DNA of 64,000 nucleotides from Pseudomonadota bacterium (GTDB lineage Bacteria > Pseudomonadota > Gammaproteobacteria > Pseudomonadales > Pseudohongiellaceae): NCBI GenBank assembly GCA_027592275.1, contig JAQCKF010000005.1, forward strand, positions 62,001-126,000. The letters are read 5' to 3'. Below are positions 1-8,571 of the stretch, in pieces. Each line of letters starts with the position of its first letter. The stretch's first letter is position 1. Position numbers and translations under genes: made by a program. Below the pieces are notes generated by a model, which saw only the letters and a program-made list of their open reading frames with translations, was not told the origin of the DNA and made no database searches.

Positions 1-1
1 T

Positions 2-517
2 GACTATGTGCCTATATTACTAGGCGGTGTATTTAGAGCGACGAATAATAAATCGCCCATGGAAGCGTTCGCGGGCATCAAGAACAAATCTGAGTACAAC
101 GCACTAGAGACAAAACGCTTCATTGAGAAGTACGATCTATCGAAGTTCAAATTTAATCCTAACTTCCCCGTAAACACATTGCATATTATGCGTGGCGCCG
201 TTTGCGCGAGAGACAAAGGCATCGCTAAGGAATACATCGAGGCTATATATCAGAGCATGTGGGAGCAGGAACTCAACATGGCCGACCCGGAAATTATTAA
301 GAGCGCTCTACTAGCCGCAAACTTACCAGCGGATGAATTGCTAGCGGGAAGCGTTGAGCCCAATGTGAAGCAGAAGCTGATTGACAGCACCGAGGCCTCG
401 GTAAATCGAGGCACGTTCGGCGCGCCTACTTTTTTTGTAGGTGATGAAATCTTTTTCGGTAAGGATCGACTAAGAGAAGTCGAAGAAGAGATAGTCGCTC
501 AATTAGCGCGATCGTAG
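2..517 (+). CDS. 2-hydroxychromene-2-carboxylate isomerase / DsbA-family oxidoreductase, 5' end missing
   Basis: The reading frame is open from base 2 (D-Y-V-P-I-L-L-G-G-V-F), so the N-terminal thioredoxin-like strand and active-site region lie outside the window. The visible part matches the GST-kappa / HCCA isomerase family: P-I-L-L-G-G-V-F, the cis-proline segment G-T-F-G-A-P-T-F-F-V, and a C-terminal F-G-K-D-R-L. Family members isomerise hydroxychromene carboxylate in naphthalene breakdown or act as glutathione-dependent oxidoreductases on other substrates, so the substrate is unknown here. The last codons (L-A-R-S-stop) already lie in the first unit of a tandem repeat, so the C-terminus was probably remodelled by that array. 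A methionine-like GTG at 8 is not the real start. Confidence 0.8.
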   Translation, partial: DYVPILLGGVFRATNNKSPMEAFAGIKNKSEYNALETKRFIEKYDLSKFKFNPNFPVNTLHIMRGAVCARDKGIAKEYIEAIYQSMWEQELNMADPEIIKSALLAANLPADELLAGSVEPNVKQKLIDSTEASVNRGTFGAPTFFVGDEIFFGKDRLREVEEEIVAQLARS

Positions 518-757
518 ACTCGCGCCACACTGATCCTCCCGACATACGATTCAGCGCGATCGTAGACTCGCGCCACACTGATCCTCCCGACATACGATTC
601 AGCGCGATCGCAGACTCGCGCCACACTGATCCTCCCGACATACGATTCAAGCGCGATCGTAGACTCGCGTTAAACTAATCCTGCAGCGAAATGATCCCAG
701 CGCGATCGTAGACTCGCGTTAAACTAATTGCCCCGCGAAATGATTCCGGCTCGATCG
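506..757. repeat. Tandem array, five 48/49-base units plus a partial sixth
   Basis: Units begin at 506, 554, 602, 651 and 700, with a decayed start at 749. Each opens with the conserved core GCGCGATCGTAGACTCGCG, which contains an imperfect inverted repeat (CGCGA / TCGCG). The first three units share one second half (CCACACTGATCCTCCCG...), while units 4 and 5 carry a diverged one (TTAAACTAAT...). The array fills the gap between two convergent genes and overlaps the 3' ends of both. Spacing of 48 keeps a reading frame and 49 breaks it. Origin by expansion of the 3' end of the minus-strand gene is an inference from the overlap. Confidence 0.9.
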
Positions 758-1331
758 TCATCTCTACACGCAATCGATTCCCGCCCTCTTCGAGTGTGTA
801 AGTCTCAAGCGTGAAACCTCCATCGCGAGGTCTAGCCTCCACGACTAGCGCCGCCGCATCCCAATTCCCGAACGAGAAGTCTTCGCCGCCTTCTGTATAG
901 AAACTATTGGCCGTGATACTGCGGCGCCGGCCATCTGTGTGGAAGATGCGCTGATAGTTATCCGCGTAGGTGAAGGTAAATTCCGGGTCTGTGTATTCGA
1001 TACGCAATACATCGTCATAGGAAATGCGATCGTAGAGTTCCTGCTCAGGAGGGCCACCTCGATAGAAGTCTTCTGGCCGCTTCCTGAAAAAGCGCCTAGC
1101 TACCTTTCCACCACCGTCTTTGATCGCCTCTTCCACCTGATCGTCGCTGTTATCAGATAGCTCTTCATTGAAGACCCAATCTCCCACCATTAGCTGGTGG
1201 TTTCCGGCATCCGCACTCTGATTCCGGGACTGCTGGGCGTCTGCCAAGAACACGGTGAGTAACATCAACACCAAAAAGAGATTCTTTGCTGCCTTGCCAA
1301 AAAAAATTAGTTGATCGCTCACTTTGTTCAT
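675..1331 (-). CDS. Secreted protein of unknown function
   Basis: A 218-residue protein with an N-terminal hydrophobic segment (about residues 12-30, ending near A-D-A-Q) that looks like a signal peptide. The mature part starts with G-D-W-V-F-N-E-E-L-S-D-N and is rich in charged and beta-strand-like stretches (F-T-F-T-Y-A-D-N-Y-Q-R-I, L-R-V-E-M-T-I), suggesting a small beta-barrel or lipocalin-like fold, but I recognise no family with certainty. The last about 20 residues are encoded by units 4 and 5 of the downstream tandem array, so the present C-terminus is probably not ancestral. The gene is followed on the same strand by a haloalkane dehalogenase start 1 kb away; co-transcription is possible but not shown. 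Confidence 0.65.
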   Translation of the reverse strand: MNKVSDQLIFFGKAAKNLFLVLMLLTVFLADAQQSRNQSADAGNHQLMVGDWVFNEELSDNSDDQVEEAIKDGGGKVARRFFRKRPEDFYRGGPPEQELYDRISYDDVLRIEYTDPEFTFTYADNYQRIFHTDGRRRSITANSFYTEGGEDFSFGNWDAAALVVEARPRDGGFTLETYTLEEGGNRLRVEMTIEPESFRGAISLTRVYDRAGIISLQD

Positions 1332-1361
1332 CCATTTATCTATGAGTACAGGTCACTATCA

Positions 1362-2249
1362 TTAGATTGTCTTGCGCCATGCGGCGATTGCCTGCCCAAT
1401 CTCGTGAGGTGAATCTTCCTGTAAAAAGTGATTCCCCGAGACTGTCACCTCAGACTGATTCGGCCAAGACCGACAAAATTCTCGCTGCGCTCCTATCAAT
1501 ATCGCACCCGGCTCAGCATTAATAAATAGCTTGGGTAAATCCGCTTCAGTAAGCCAATCAGCATAGGCTTGCACGATCTCTACTACGTCGGCAGGAGTTC
1601 CATCGATCGGTATTTGTCGTGGCCAGGTAAGAGTCGGTCGGCGATCCTCGCCACTATTTTGGAAGGGGCGCCGGTAGACTGTCATCTCCTGCTCGCTCAA
1701 ATCTCTAAGAATAGAACCCGGCAGGATTCTCTCGACGAAGGTGTTCTTATCCAGCACCATTTCTTCACCGGCGCTCGAACGAAAGCCCTGGAACACCCCT
1801 CGTGCCGCCTCAGGCCATTCTTCCCAAGAGACCGGCCGAACAATGCCCTCCATATAGGCGATGCCCTTAACGGCATCGCGATGCCTATTAGCCCAATCAA
1901 AACCCAGCGCTGAACCCCAATCATGAATTACCAGAGTTACATCGCGCTCGACTCCCAGCGCCGCCAAGGCAGCATCGAGATACTCCCTGTGTTGCACGAA
2001 GGTATAGCTGCTGGCGTCAGGATTGTCTAACTTGTCAGAATCTCCCATGCCGATGAGATCGATAGCTATACACCGCCCCTGATCTTGCAAGTGCGGCATA
2101 ACATTCCGCCATAGATAAGATGAAGTAGGATTTCCATGCTGGAAGATGATTGGATCGCCCTCTCCCATCTCCACATAGCTCATCGTCTTGCCCTTAACAA
2201 CGATCTCCTTCTTTGCGTGTTCCTTGGCGCTTAGCATTGTTTTCTCCAT
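1362..2249 (-). CDS. Haloalkane dehalogenase (alpha/beta hydrolase, HLD-II-like)
   Basis: Hydrolyses carbon-halogen bonds of haloalkanes to give an alcohol and halide, in the cytoplasm. The 295-residue length fits the family. Visible catalytic set: H-G-N-P-T-S-S with halide-binding Asn40, nucleophile elbow H-D-W-G with Asp110 and halide-binding Trp111, Glu134 after the next strand (Y-M-E-G), and His274 in G-N-H-F. The N-x-W/D/E/H pattern is that of LinB/DhaA-type enzymes, where the acid sits after strand 6. The gene is divergent from the acyl-CoA ligase at 2442, and shares the 190-base spacer with it. A role in using halogenated alkanes, whose alcohols could feed the neighbouring fatty-acid pathway, is inference; substrate range cannot be read from sequence. 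Confidence 0.9.
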   Translation of the reverse strand: MEKTMLSAKEHAKKEIVVKGKTMSYVEMGEGDPIIFQHGNPTSSYLWRNVMPHLQDQGRCIAIDLIGMGDSDKLDNPDASSYTFVQHREYLDAALAALGVERDVTLVIHDWGSALGFDWANRHRDAVKGIAYMEGIVRPVSWEEWPEAARGVFQGFRSSAGEEMVLDKNTFVERILPGSILRDLSEQEMTVYRRPFQNSGEDRRPTLTWPRQIPIDGTPADVVEIVQAYADWLTEADLPKLFINAEPGAILIGAQREFCRSWPNQSEVTVSGNHFLQEDSPHEIGQAIAAWRKTI

Positions 2250-2441
2250 GGCTTGTTTGGGTTTTCACCTCCGAAAGGCAAAGCTCTATGAGAATAAACC
2301 TCCCCGCTCATCAATTCAATTGCAGCAGGCGTATCAGCCACAGTATGCGTCCTCGAGCCGCATTTGAACAAGCGCCCAGTTATCGGCTATGCTCCAACTC
2401 CACGGCGTAAATCACACTACGGCAACCAGGAGAGAATCCGA

Positions 2442-4076
2442 ATGACAATGCAGAAAACACCTCTATTAATGTCCAGAATACTAGGCAGGGGTGCAATCCT
2501 AGATCCTGATATAGAAGTTGTCACCATGCAGGCCGAAGGCATGCATCGGCAGACGCTAAAACAAACCTGGGATAGAGCGAATCAGGTTGCCAACGCACTG
2601 CGTAAATATGGCATCGAGGTAGGCGACAGAGTAGGCAGCTTCATGTGGAATAATTATCGCCATCTGGAGTTGTATCAAGCAGTTCCCTCTATGGGCAGTG
2701 TGCTGCACACGCTGAACATTAGACTCTCTCCGACCGATCTTGAATACATCATCAATCATGCAAAGGATAGAGTGATCTTCGCAGATGAAGATTTACTTCC
2801 TCTACTAGAGCCACTGTGGGGCAAGCTGCCTAGTGTAGAGCTTCTCGTCATCTGCCGTCATGGCGAGGGCGGCGAGAGCTCATTCGAAAACCAAATTGAT
2901 TATGAAGACTTCATCGCAGGTCGGGATACAACCTACGATTGGCCAGAAATAGATGAAAACTCTCCGATGGGTCTGTGTTACACGTCCGGCACTACGGGCA
3001 AGCCAAAAGGCGTCATGTACACAAACCGTTCCACCTATTTGCATACGCTTACCGAATGCCTAACAGATTCTATGGGGTTATCCTCGCTCGATTCCCTTCT
3101 GTGTATCGTGCCAATGTTTCACGCTATGGGATGGGGGCTGCCTTTCTGTGCCTCCATGCTGGGCTGCAAGCAGGTTTTGCCGCATCGCTTCATGGTGCCG
3201 GATGCTTTTCTTAAACTGATGGATGAAGAAAAAGTTACCATCTCTGCTGGCGTTCCAACTATCTGGCAGGGAGTTAAGGCCGCACTAGAGGCTGACCCAA
3301 AGAAGTATGACCTTAGTAAACTAAAAAGCATGACCTGCGGCGGGTCTGCGCCACCGGTTTCCATGATGCGTTGGTACTGGGATAACTACAACGTAGAAAT
3401 GATTCAAGGCTGGGGAATGACTGAGACTAATCCTCTTGGCACCTTGTCAAGAAAGGTAGCCAAACGCTCTCACCTAAATATATCCGAAGACCAACAGTTT
3501 AAAAATATTGCCAAGGCCGGCCTCGCCATGCCGGGACTGGAGATCGAGATCTTCGATGAAGACTGGAACCGTCTACCACACGATGGTGAGGCTGTGGGCG
3601 AGCTCTGCATTAAGGGGCCATGGATTGCGGCGGAATATTTTAATGATCCACAACCGGACAAATTTCACGACGGTTGGCTCGTGACTGGCGATGTAGCGAA
3701 GATTGATCCTGAGCAATATATTCTCATCGCCGATCGCTCTAAGGATTTGATCAAGTCAGGCGGCGAATGGATATCCTCCGTAGACTTGGAGAACCATATC
3801 GTAGGCATGGCCGACATTGCACAAGCGGCAGTTGTCGCACAGCCTCATCCAAAATGGGATGAGCGGCCAGTTGCGTTGGTCATTATGGAGGCAGGCAAGT
3901 CACTGGATAAAGAGGCTGTGCTCGAACACTGCAGCAAGATTTTCGCCAAGTGGCAATTGCCGGATGATGTGATCGTCACAGAGGCGATCCCTCTTACCTC
4001 TACAGGCAAGATAGACAAGAAGGTCATCCGTGCAAAGTTAGATGCTGACGGCTATCAGCTACCTAGCTTACGCTAG
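2442..4076 (+). CDS. AMP-forming acyl-CoA synthetase (medium/long-chain fatty acid ligase, AlkK-like)
   Basis: Activates a carboxylic acid to its CoA thioester through an acyl-adenylate. About 544 residues from the ATG at 2442, which I prefer because CAGGAGAG lies 8 bases upstream; an earlier in-frame ATG at 2364 would add 26 residues unlike the family. The phosphate-binding loop Y-T-S-G-T-T-G-K-P-K-G lies near residue 180, the adenylation motif G-W-G-M-T-E-T near 322, and W-L-V-T-G-D near 414. The C-terminal hinge region (D-R-S-K-D-L-I-K-S-G-G-E-W) and final catalytic lysine region (T-S-T-G-K-I-D-K) are present. The motifs resemble AlkK-type medium-chain ligases. As the first step of beta-oxidation it fits the neighbouring dehydrogenase, thiolase and crotonase genes. 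Confidence 0.9.
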   Translation: MTMQKTPLLMSRILGRGAILDPDIEVVTMQAEGMHRQTLKQTWDRANQVANALRKYGIEVGDRVGSFMWNNYRHLELYQAVPSMGSVLHTLNIRLSPTDLEYIINHAKDRVIFADEDLLPLLEPLWGKLPSVELLVICRHGEGGESSFENQIDYEDFIAGRDTTYDWPEIDENSPMGLCYTSGTTGKPKGVMYTNRSTYLHTLTECLTDSMGLSSLDSLLCIVPMFHAMGWGLPFCASMLGCKQVLPHRFMVPDAFLKLMDEEKVTISAGVPTIWQGVKAALEADPKKYDLSKLKSMTCGGSAPPVSMMRWYWDNYNVEMIQGWGMTETNPLGTLSRKVAKRSHLNISEDQQFKNIAKAGLAMPGLEIEIFDEDWNRLPHDGEAVGELCIKGPWIAAEYFNDPQPDKFHDGWLVTGDVAKIDPEQYILIADRSKDLIKSGGEWISSVDLENHIVGMADIAQAAVVAQPHPKWDERPVALVIMEAGKSLDKEAVLEHCSKIFAKWQLPDDVIVTEAIPLTSTGKIDKKVIRAKLDADGYQLPSLR

Positions 4077-4083
4077 GCAGCGA

Positions 4084-4119
4084 GGAGGCCTCTGGTCATA
4101 AACCTGACCAGAGGCCTCC
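4084..4119. terminator. Bidirectional hairpin between convergent genes
   Basis: A perfect 15-base inverted repeat (GGAGGCCTCTGGTCA and its complement) with a 6-base loop sits between the stop of the acyl-CoA ligase and the stop of the convergent secreted-protein gene. No strong T-run follows on either side, but position and stem strength make it a likely terminator for both. Confidence 0.75.
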
Positions 4120-4131
4120 AATCCTCGACAA

Positions 4132-5253
4132 TCACTGGCCTGGGTCGGTAGGAGCGTAGTCGATACCTTCGGTATCTGCCCTCCTGGCCCCAGCCAGAAT
4201 TCCAGGCAGAGCATAGTTCCCCTCGTGACAGGCATACTCATACAAGCGTTCGCCATTCGCATTCATGGGTAGTTCACCACTCCACGGCTGGCTGTAATTC
4301 GTTGGATCCTCCACAGTAAACTGATACAGGATTGTGTCATCCGACGTCCGTGTGAAACGCTCAAGCACCTTCATCTGCTGAGAACCATAGAAGCGATGTT
4401 CCAGTGAGGAACGCATACCCTGCTGCGCGTGAAAATTTGTCGTTTCGATGACGAGAGAACCTTCCTCGTAGTAACCAATCGAATCACCCAACCAAGGATA
4501 GAGCGGTGGATCCTGATGCTCGGAATTCATCCGGACAATACGTGCATCATGATTCATCTCAGCCAGTAGAACGACGTGAGATTTTGTCTGAATGATTTGT
4601 GTCAGGTTGTTGTAGAGAACCGGCAACTTTGGCGGTCCACCTGAAGAACCGAAACCTACCATGCAGCGCTCACCAAGAGGCCGCACCTCGGGCCCATCGT
4701 AGGACTGCCTCTGCTGCATCGCCGCAGCAAAATTGGCGCGACCCTGTTCGCTATAGGGAAGCTGACCATCTTCGGGCTCCACTATCACCGATGTACGAAT
4801 CTCTCCATTTACGACCGCTAGTTGCTCTCCCGGGTCCATCCAAAACGTATTGTAGCCGCCAACATTTTGTCCCGCCGAAGGTGCTTCACGATTCGGATCG
4901 CTAGGTCGATTGCTCGCCTGCATTTGCGCCCTCACCCTCGCTTCGATCAAGATGGCCTCTTCTTCTGAGATCGCAAGCTTGCCCTCGAACCGATCCGCCC
5001 TCTCTAAATTGGTCTGGGTTGCTAAAGACCAAGTCCCCTGAATGTCCGGCACGCCAAATTCTGTTAGCGGTGTTATGTAGCCTGCTTCCGCAGCAAAACT
5101 ACTGCTATGAATAGAAACGAATACTGCAAAGGCACAGACGCCCGCCCGGGCTAATACCGAGTAATCAAGAACGGAATAATTTTGATCTTTCACTGAATTG
5201 CTCCTAGTTGTAGTCCCCAGCTCCGCGCTTTCAAATAAGGCTCTTACGCGCAT
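4132..5253 (-). CDS. Secreted protein of unknown function, paralogue of the 17313-18302 gene
   Basis: About 373 residues as called; the true start may be further in, because a signal-like hydrophobic segment (A-G-V-C-A-F-A-V-F-V-S-I, ending S-S-F-A-A-E-A) begins near residue 35. I do not recognise a named family. It shares an ordered set of motifs with the gene at 17313: F-G-V-P-D-x-Q-G-x-W, N-V-G-G-Y-N-x-F-W-x-x-P-G, L-Y-N-N, H-V-V-L-L-A-E-M, W-L-G-D-S-I-G-Y-Y, E-R-F-T-R, and C-terminal Y-E-Y-A-C-H-E-G-N-Y-A. The strand-rich pattern suggests a beta-structured exported protein. Its start region faces the small FGE-like gene across a 250-base spacer. Confidence 0.75.
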   Translation of the reverse strand: MRVRALFESAELGTTTRSNSVKDQNYSVLDYSVLARAGVCAFAVFVSIHSSSFAAEAGYITPLTEFGVPDIQGTWSLATQTNLERADRFEGKLAISEEEAILIEARVRAQMQASNRPSDPNREAPSAGQNVGGYNTFWMDPGEQLAVVNGEIRTSVIVEPEDGQLPYSEQGRANFAAAMQQRQSYDGPEVRPLGERCMVGFGSSGGPPKLPVLYNNLTQIIQTKSHVVLLAEMNHDARIVRMNSEHQDPPLYPWLGDSIGYYEEGSLVIETTNFHAQQGMRSSLEHRFYGSQQMKVLERFTRTSDDTILYQFTVEDPTNYSQPWSGELPMNANGERLYEYACHEGNYALPGILAGARRADTEGIDYAPTDPGQ

Positions 5254-5505
5254 TGAGATTATGCCATCTATCCATCACCAATTTCTAACATCCTACCACC
5301 CACTGCAGTTTTCTAGACATTGGGCTAAGTAGCCGAGCTCATCCTCGGTTCGCAAAATAAAAGGAGAATCTTTTTAATTTGTGAACTCAGTTCGGTGTAA
5401 ATGAGGTTTAAATCTGTTATGAAAGGGAACATTGGTATCAAATTGTGTGTTTTCGCCCCAATTTGGTGCAAAAAGCAGTAGCAGTAAAGGATTGAACAAG
5501 TAGCA
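5254..5505. other. Divergent intergenic spacer
   Basis: This 252-base spacer separates the divergent secreted-protein and FGE-like genes and must hold both promoters. It is AT-rich from about 5350 to 5480. I see no convincing operator, RNA gene or repeat. Confidence 0.5.
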
Positions 5506-6081
5506 ATGACGAATACCAGACAATTAACGAGCGCAGTCGCGCTTCTTGCGTCCATAGCAGTTCTCGATAATTTCATCTTTGTTGAATTGGAACCTGGATT
5601 CGAAAGCATGGTGCTTATCGAACCCTATGGCTCTGCGAACGAAGCTGAAACTGCGCAAGCAAATGCGAGCGGCGAGGCCCTGAGTGAAGCAAAAGATTTT
5701 TGGATCGATCAACACATAGTTAGCAGAGCTGACTTCGCAAAGTTTTTAGAATCAACAGGCTATGAGCCTCAGGAAGTTGCACCACATAGCCCGCAGAAAT
5801 TTACAGGTCAAATTGAAGATGTCGCTCTTGCTGTTAGCGTCGAAGAATTGCTGGCTCAAGTTGGCAATGCAAACTGGACGAAGACTACTGATAAATTTTC
5901 CATGAACCATACTGTCATGGGCCAAGACGATCTGAAGGTAAATTTTAACGACGCTCAGACTTATTGCAATTGGCTAGGTAAAGTTCTACCCACAGCAGAA
6001 CAATTTAAACATATCTCTTTGCAAGGCCATAACCAAAAAGCGGACGAGTTTATCGAGTTTCGCTGCGTGAGAAATATTTAG
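5506..6081 (+). CDS. Shortened formylglycine-generating-enzyme/sulfatase-modifying-factor-like protein
   Basis: A 191-residue protein with an N-terminal hydrophobic segment (residues 7-26), so probably exported or membrane-tethered. It keeps, in order, landmarks of the SUMF1/FGE domain: M-V-L-I (35-38, where the family has M-V-L-I-P-G-G), F-W-I-D-Q-H-I-V-S-R-A-D-F-A-K-F (65-80), V-N-F-N-D-A-Q-T-Y-C-N-W-L-G-K-V-L-P-T (145-163; family V-S-W-x-D-A-x-x-Y-C-x-W), and a terminal F-R-C-V-R (185-189). The usual 80-100 residues between L-P-T-E-A-E-W-E and G-F-R-C are reduced to about 20, and the family Trp is Phe. The region with the redox-active cysteines of true FGE is missing, so I expect a non-enzymatic, perhaps binding, role. 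Function unknown. Confidence 0.6.
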   Translation: MTNTRQLTSAVALLASIAVLDNFIFVELEPGFESMVLIEPYGSANEAETAQANASGEALSEAKDFWIDQHIVSRADFAKFLESTGYEPQEVAPHSPQKFTGQIEDVALAVSVEELLAQVGNANWTKTTDKFSMNHTVMGQDDLKVNFNDAQTYCNWLGKVLPTAEQFKHISLQGHNQKADEFIEFRCVRNI

Positions 6082-6115
6082 AAATCACGAATAGCCGCCA
6101 TTCGGCGCAAACCAG

Positions 6116-7276
6116 CTATATCTCCCTAGCTATTAGCAACTTCATTATTTCGTTACTGCCACCATATATCTTCTGTATACGACTATCTGCATACATCTTG
6201 GCAATCGGATACTCCATCATGAACCCATAACCACCGAAGAACTGCAGACACTCATCTATGATTTCGCACTGCTTCTGCGTCGTCCACCACTTCGCCATAG
6301 CAGCCGTCGCCTCGTCTAATTTTCCATCGGCAAGCTTCATCGCGCAGTCGTCGACGAACACTCTGGCCAGACGAGCCTCCGTGTAACGTTCCGCCAACTT
6401 AAATTGGGTATTTTGAAAATCGAGAATTCGTTTTCCGAATGCCTTGCGCTCTTTCACATACTCACTCGTAATCTTTAATGCTTTCTCGATCGCCGCACAG
6501 GCGCCGGCAGCAATAATCAATCTTTCCTGCGGCAGTTGCTGCATCAACTGCACAAATCCTTTCCCTTCGGATGGGCCTAACAAATTTTCTTTAGAAACTC
6601 TTACATCATCGAAGAATATCTCAGCGGTATCCTGTGCCTTCATGCCAAGCTTCTCTAGGTTCCTGCCGCGGCTGAAGCCGCCCTCACCCTCAACCAAATC
6701 TGTTTCCACCATGATAAGCGAAATTCCTTTGCCGCCCTCTGTCGGATCAGTCTTCGCCACGACGCAGATGAGATTCGCAGTCATACCATTTGTTAGGAAT
6801 GTCTTTTGTCCATTCAGGACGTATTCGTCGCCTTGCAGAATAGCGGTAGTAGCCACTGCTTGAAGATCGGAGCCAGTGCCTGGCTCGGTCATCGCGATAG
6901 CAGAGACGATCTCTCCGCTCGCCATTAACGGCAGCCACTTCATCTTCTGCTCTTCACTGCCGTAAGAATTAATGTAATGGGCAACAATTCCAGAATGCAC
7001 GCCATTTCCAAATCCGGTGACGTTGGCGTAGCTAAGCTCTTCGACCAACACCATCTCGTGCTTGAAGTTGCCGCCTCCACCACCATATTCTTCTGGTATT
7101 GATGCGCAGAGCAGGCCAGCCTTTCCAGCAATGAGCCAAGCATCGCGATCGACGAAGCCCTGCTTCTCCCACTTATCCATCTTCGGCACAAATTCTTTCT
7201 GTAGAAATTTGGCGACCGCGTCGCGCATAATATGCAACTCTTCATCCATCCAAGGCGAATCGTAGGAATCAATCAT
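6116..7276 (-). CDS. Acyl-CoA dehydrogenase (long-chain / isovaleryl-type active site)
   Basis: FAD enzyme making the trans-2-enoyl-CoA, the first oxidation of beta-oxidation. The 386-residue length is standard. Seen: A-M-T-E-P-G-T-G-S-D (128-137), substrate/FAD-binding T-N-G (162-164), Q-F-F-G-G-Y-G-F-M near the C-terminus, and Y-G-G-S-N-E-I at 371-377. The catalytic Glu of short/medium-chain enzymes is Gly here; Glu251 in L-P-Q-E-R-L-I-I-A matches the base used by long-chain and isovaleryl-CoA dehydrogenases, pointing to longer or branched substrates. The start has AGAAG 8 bases upstream. It is downstream of the thiolase and SDR on the same strand (11-base gap to the thiolase), an apparent operon. 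Confidence 0.93.
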   Translation of the reverse strand: MIDSYDSPWMDEELHIMRDAVAKFLQKEFVPKMDKWEKQGFVDRDAWLIAGKAGLLCASIPEEYGGGGGNFKHEMVLVEELSYANVTGFGNGVHSGIVAHYINSYGSEEQKMKWLPLMASGEIVSAIAMTEPGTGSDLQAVATTAILQGDEYVLNGQKTFLTNGMTANLICVVAKTDPTEGGKGISLIMVETDLVEGEGGFSRGRNLEKLGMKAQDTAEIFFDDVRVSKENLLGPSEGKGFVQLMQQLPQERLIIAAGACAAIEKALKITSEYVKERKAFGKRILDFQNTQFKLAERYTEARLARVFVDDCAMKLADGKLDEATAAMAKWWTTQKQCEIIDECLQFFGGYGFMMEYPIAKMYADSRIQKIYGGSNEIMKLLIAREI

Positions 7277-7287
7277 GATATCTTCTC

Positions 7288-8475
7288 TTAGGCTGTAACC
7301 GCGTCCATACGTTCGATGATCATGGCGTTTGCAGTACCGCCACCCTCGCAGATCGCAATTAGGCCATAACGCTTTTCCTGCCGCTCTAGCTCATGCACTA
7401 ACGTAGTCATGAGTTTCGCTCCGGTACCACCTAACGGATGCCCTAAAGCCTGTGCTCCACCGTTTACATTTAACTTGTTCAGGTCCGCACCCACCGCCTT
7501 TGCCCACGCAAGGGGCACCGATCCGAACGCCTCATTGACCTCGTACAGATCGATATCATCGATGGTGAGCCCTGCCTTGGCTAGTACTTTGTGTGTCGCA
7601 GGGATAGGGCCTTCTAACATGATCACCGGATCTGAGCCGACTACTGCCAAGGAGTGAATCTTCGCGCGCACCGGTAGATTATATTTCGCTACCGCCATCT
7701 CATTTGCGATCATGACAGCTGCCGAGCCATCACTAATCTGACTCGCAGTACCGGCTGTTATCACTCCGCCTTCTCTTAGGGTTTTTAAAGCTTGCATGCC
7801 CTCCAAGGTTGCTGCACCACGAATACCTTCATCTACTAGATGCACGTCAGCCGAACCATCTTCTAACTTAATATTTATCGGGACGATCTCTTTTTTGAAG
7901 TAGCCATTGTCAGTTGCAGCTTTTGCACGCTGATGACTCAATAGCCCGAAGGCATCGAGATCGGCACGCGTAATCTCATACTTTTCTGCCAATAATTCTG
8001 CGCCATCGAACTGACTAAACTGGATACCAGGATACTGAAGCTCCAAACGCTCACCCTTAGGGATGCCACGGCCATTCGGTAGGCCATCACGTATATTGGA
8101 GCCAATTTCTACTGTGCTCATCGCCTCTACGCCGCCGGAAATAATAACGTCCTGAGTGCCCGACATGACTGCCTGCGCGCCAAACTGAATTGCCTGTAAC
8201 GACGAGCCGCACTGACGATCTACAGTCGTTCCGGGCACGGCTAGATCGAGCTTGGAAGACATAGATACATTGCGACCTAGATTGCCCGCCTGTGAGCCGA
8301 TCTGCACCACGACACCGAATATCACATCATCTACAGCATCCGTAGGAATACCTGTCCTATCAACCAGTTCATCAACTACGATTGCGCCTAGATCCACAGG
8401 GTGGATATGGCTCAATCTGCCTTTTTTCTTTCCTGTTGCAGTACGCACTGCTCCGACTATATATGCATCAGCCAT
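7288..8475 (-). CDS. Acetyl-CoA acyltransferase (thiolase)
   Basis: Cleaves 3-ketoacyl-CoA with CoA to release acetyl-CoA, or runs in reverse. About 395 residues from the ATG at 8475, chosen because the family starts M-A-D-A-Y-I-V-G-A-V-R-T and GGAG lies 9 bases upstream; 26 extra upstream residues would be unlike thiolases. Catalytic residues fall where expected: nucleophile Cys89 (D-R-Q-C-G-S-S), His346 (G-H-P-L-G-G-T-G) and Cys376 (C-E-G-G-G-T-A-N-A). It lies between the SDR and the acyl-CoA dehydrogenase in the same transcription direction, so it is the last step of the same cycle. Confidence 0.94.
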   Translation of the reverse strand: MADAYIVGAVRTATGKKKGRLSHIHPVDLGAIVVDELVDRTGIPTDAVDDVIFGVVVQIGSQAGNLGRNVSMSSKLDLAVPGTTVDRQCGSSLQAIQFGAQAVMSGTQDVIISGGVEAMSTVEIGSNIRDGLPNGRGIPKGERLELQYPGIQFSQFDGAELLAEKYEITRADLDAFGLLSHQRAKAATDNGYFKKEIVPINIKLEDGSADVHLVDEGIRGAATLEGMQALKTLREGGVITAGTASQISDGSAAVMIANEMAVAKYNLPVRAKIHSLAVVGSDPVIMLEGPIPATHKVLAKAGLTIDDIDLYEVNEAFGSVPLAWAKAVGADLNKLNVNGGAQALGHPLGGTGAKLMTTLVHELERQEKRYGLIAICEGGGTANAMIIERMDAVTA

Positions 8476-8571
8476 TTTTTTTGCTCCAAACTTTATGAGA
8501 TAAAAACGCAAACCTGATCGAGTATCACAGTTCTGCAAGTAAATAGGTTCCAATCCGTTTTTAATTTTCCA

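Noticed and set aside
426..650. 74-codon minus-strand frame of repeated N-R-M-S-G-G-S-V-W-R-E-S units
   Set aside because: It is a by-product of the 48-base tandem array reading in frame; no start context and it runs into the neighbouring gene.
506..757. CRISPR array
   Set aside because: Units are contiguous direct repeats with no unique spacers, and no cas genes are present.
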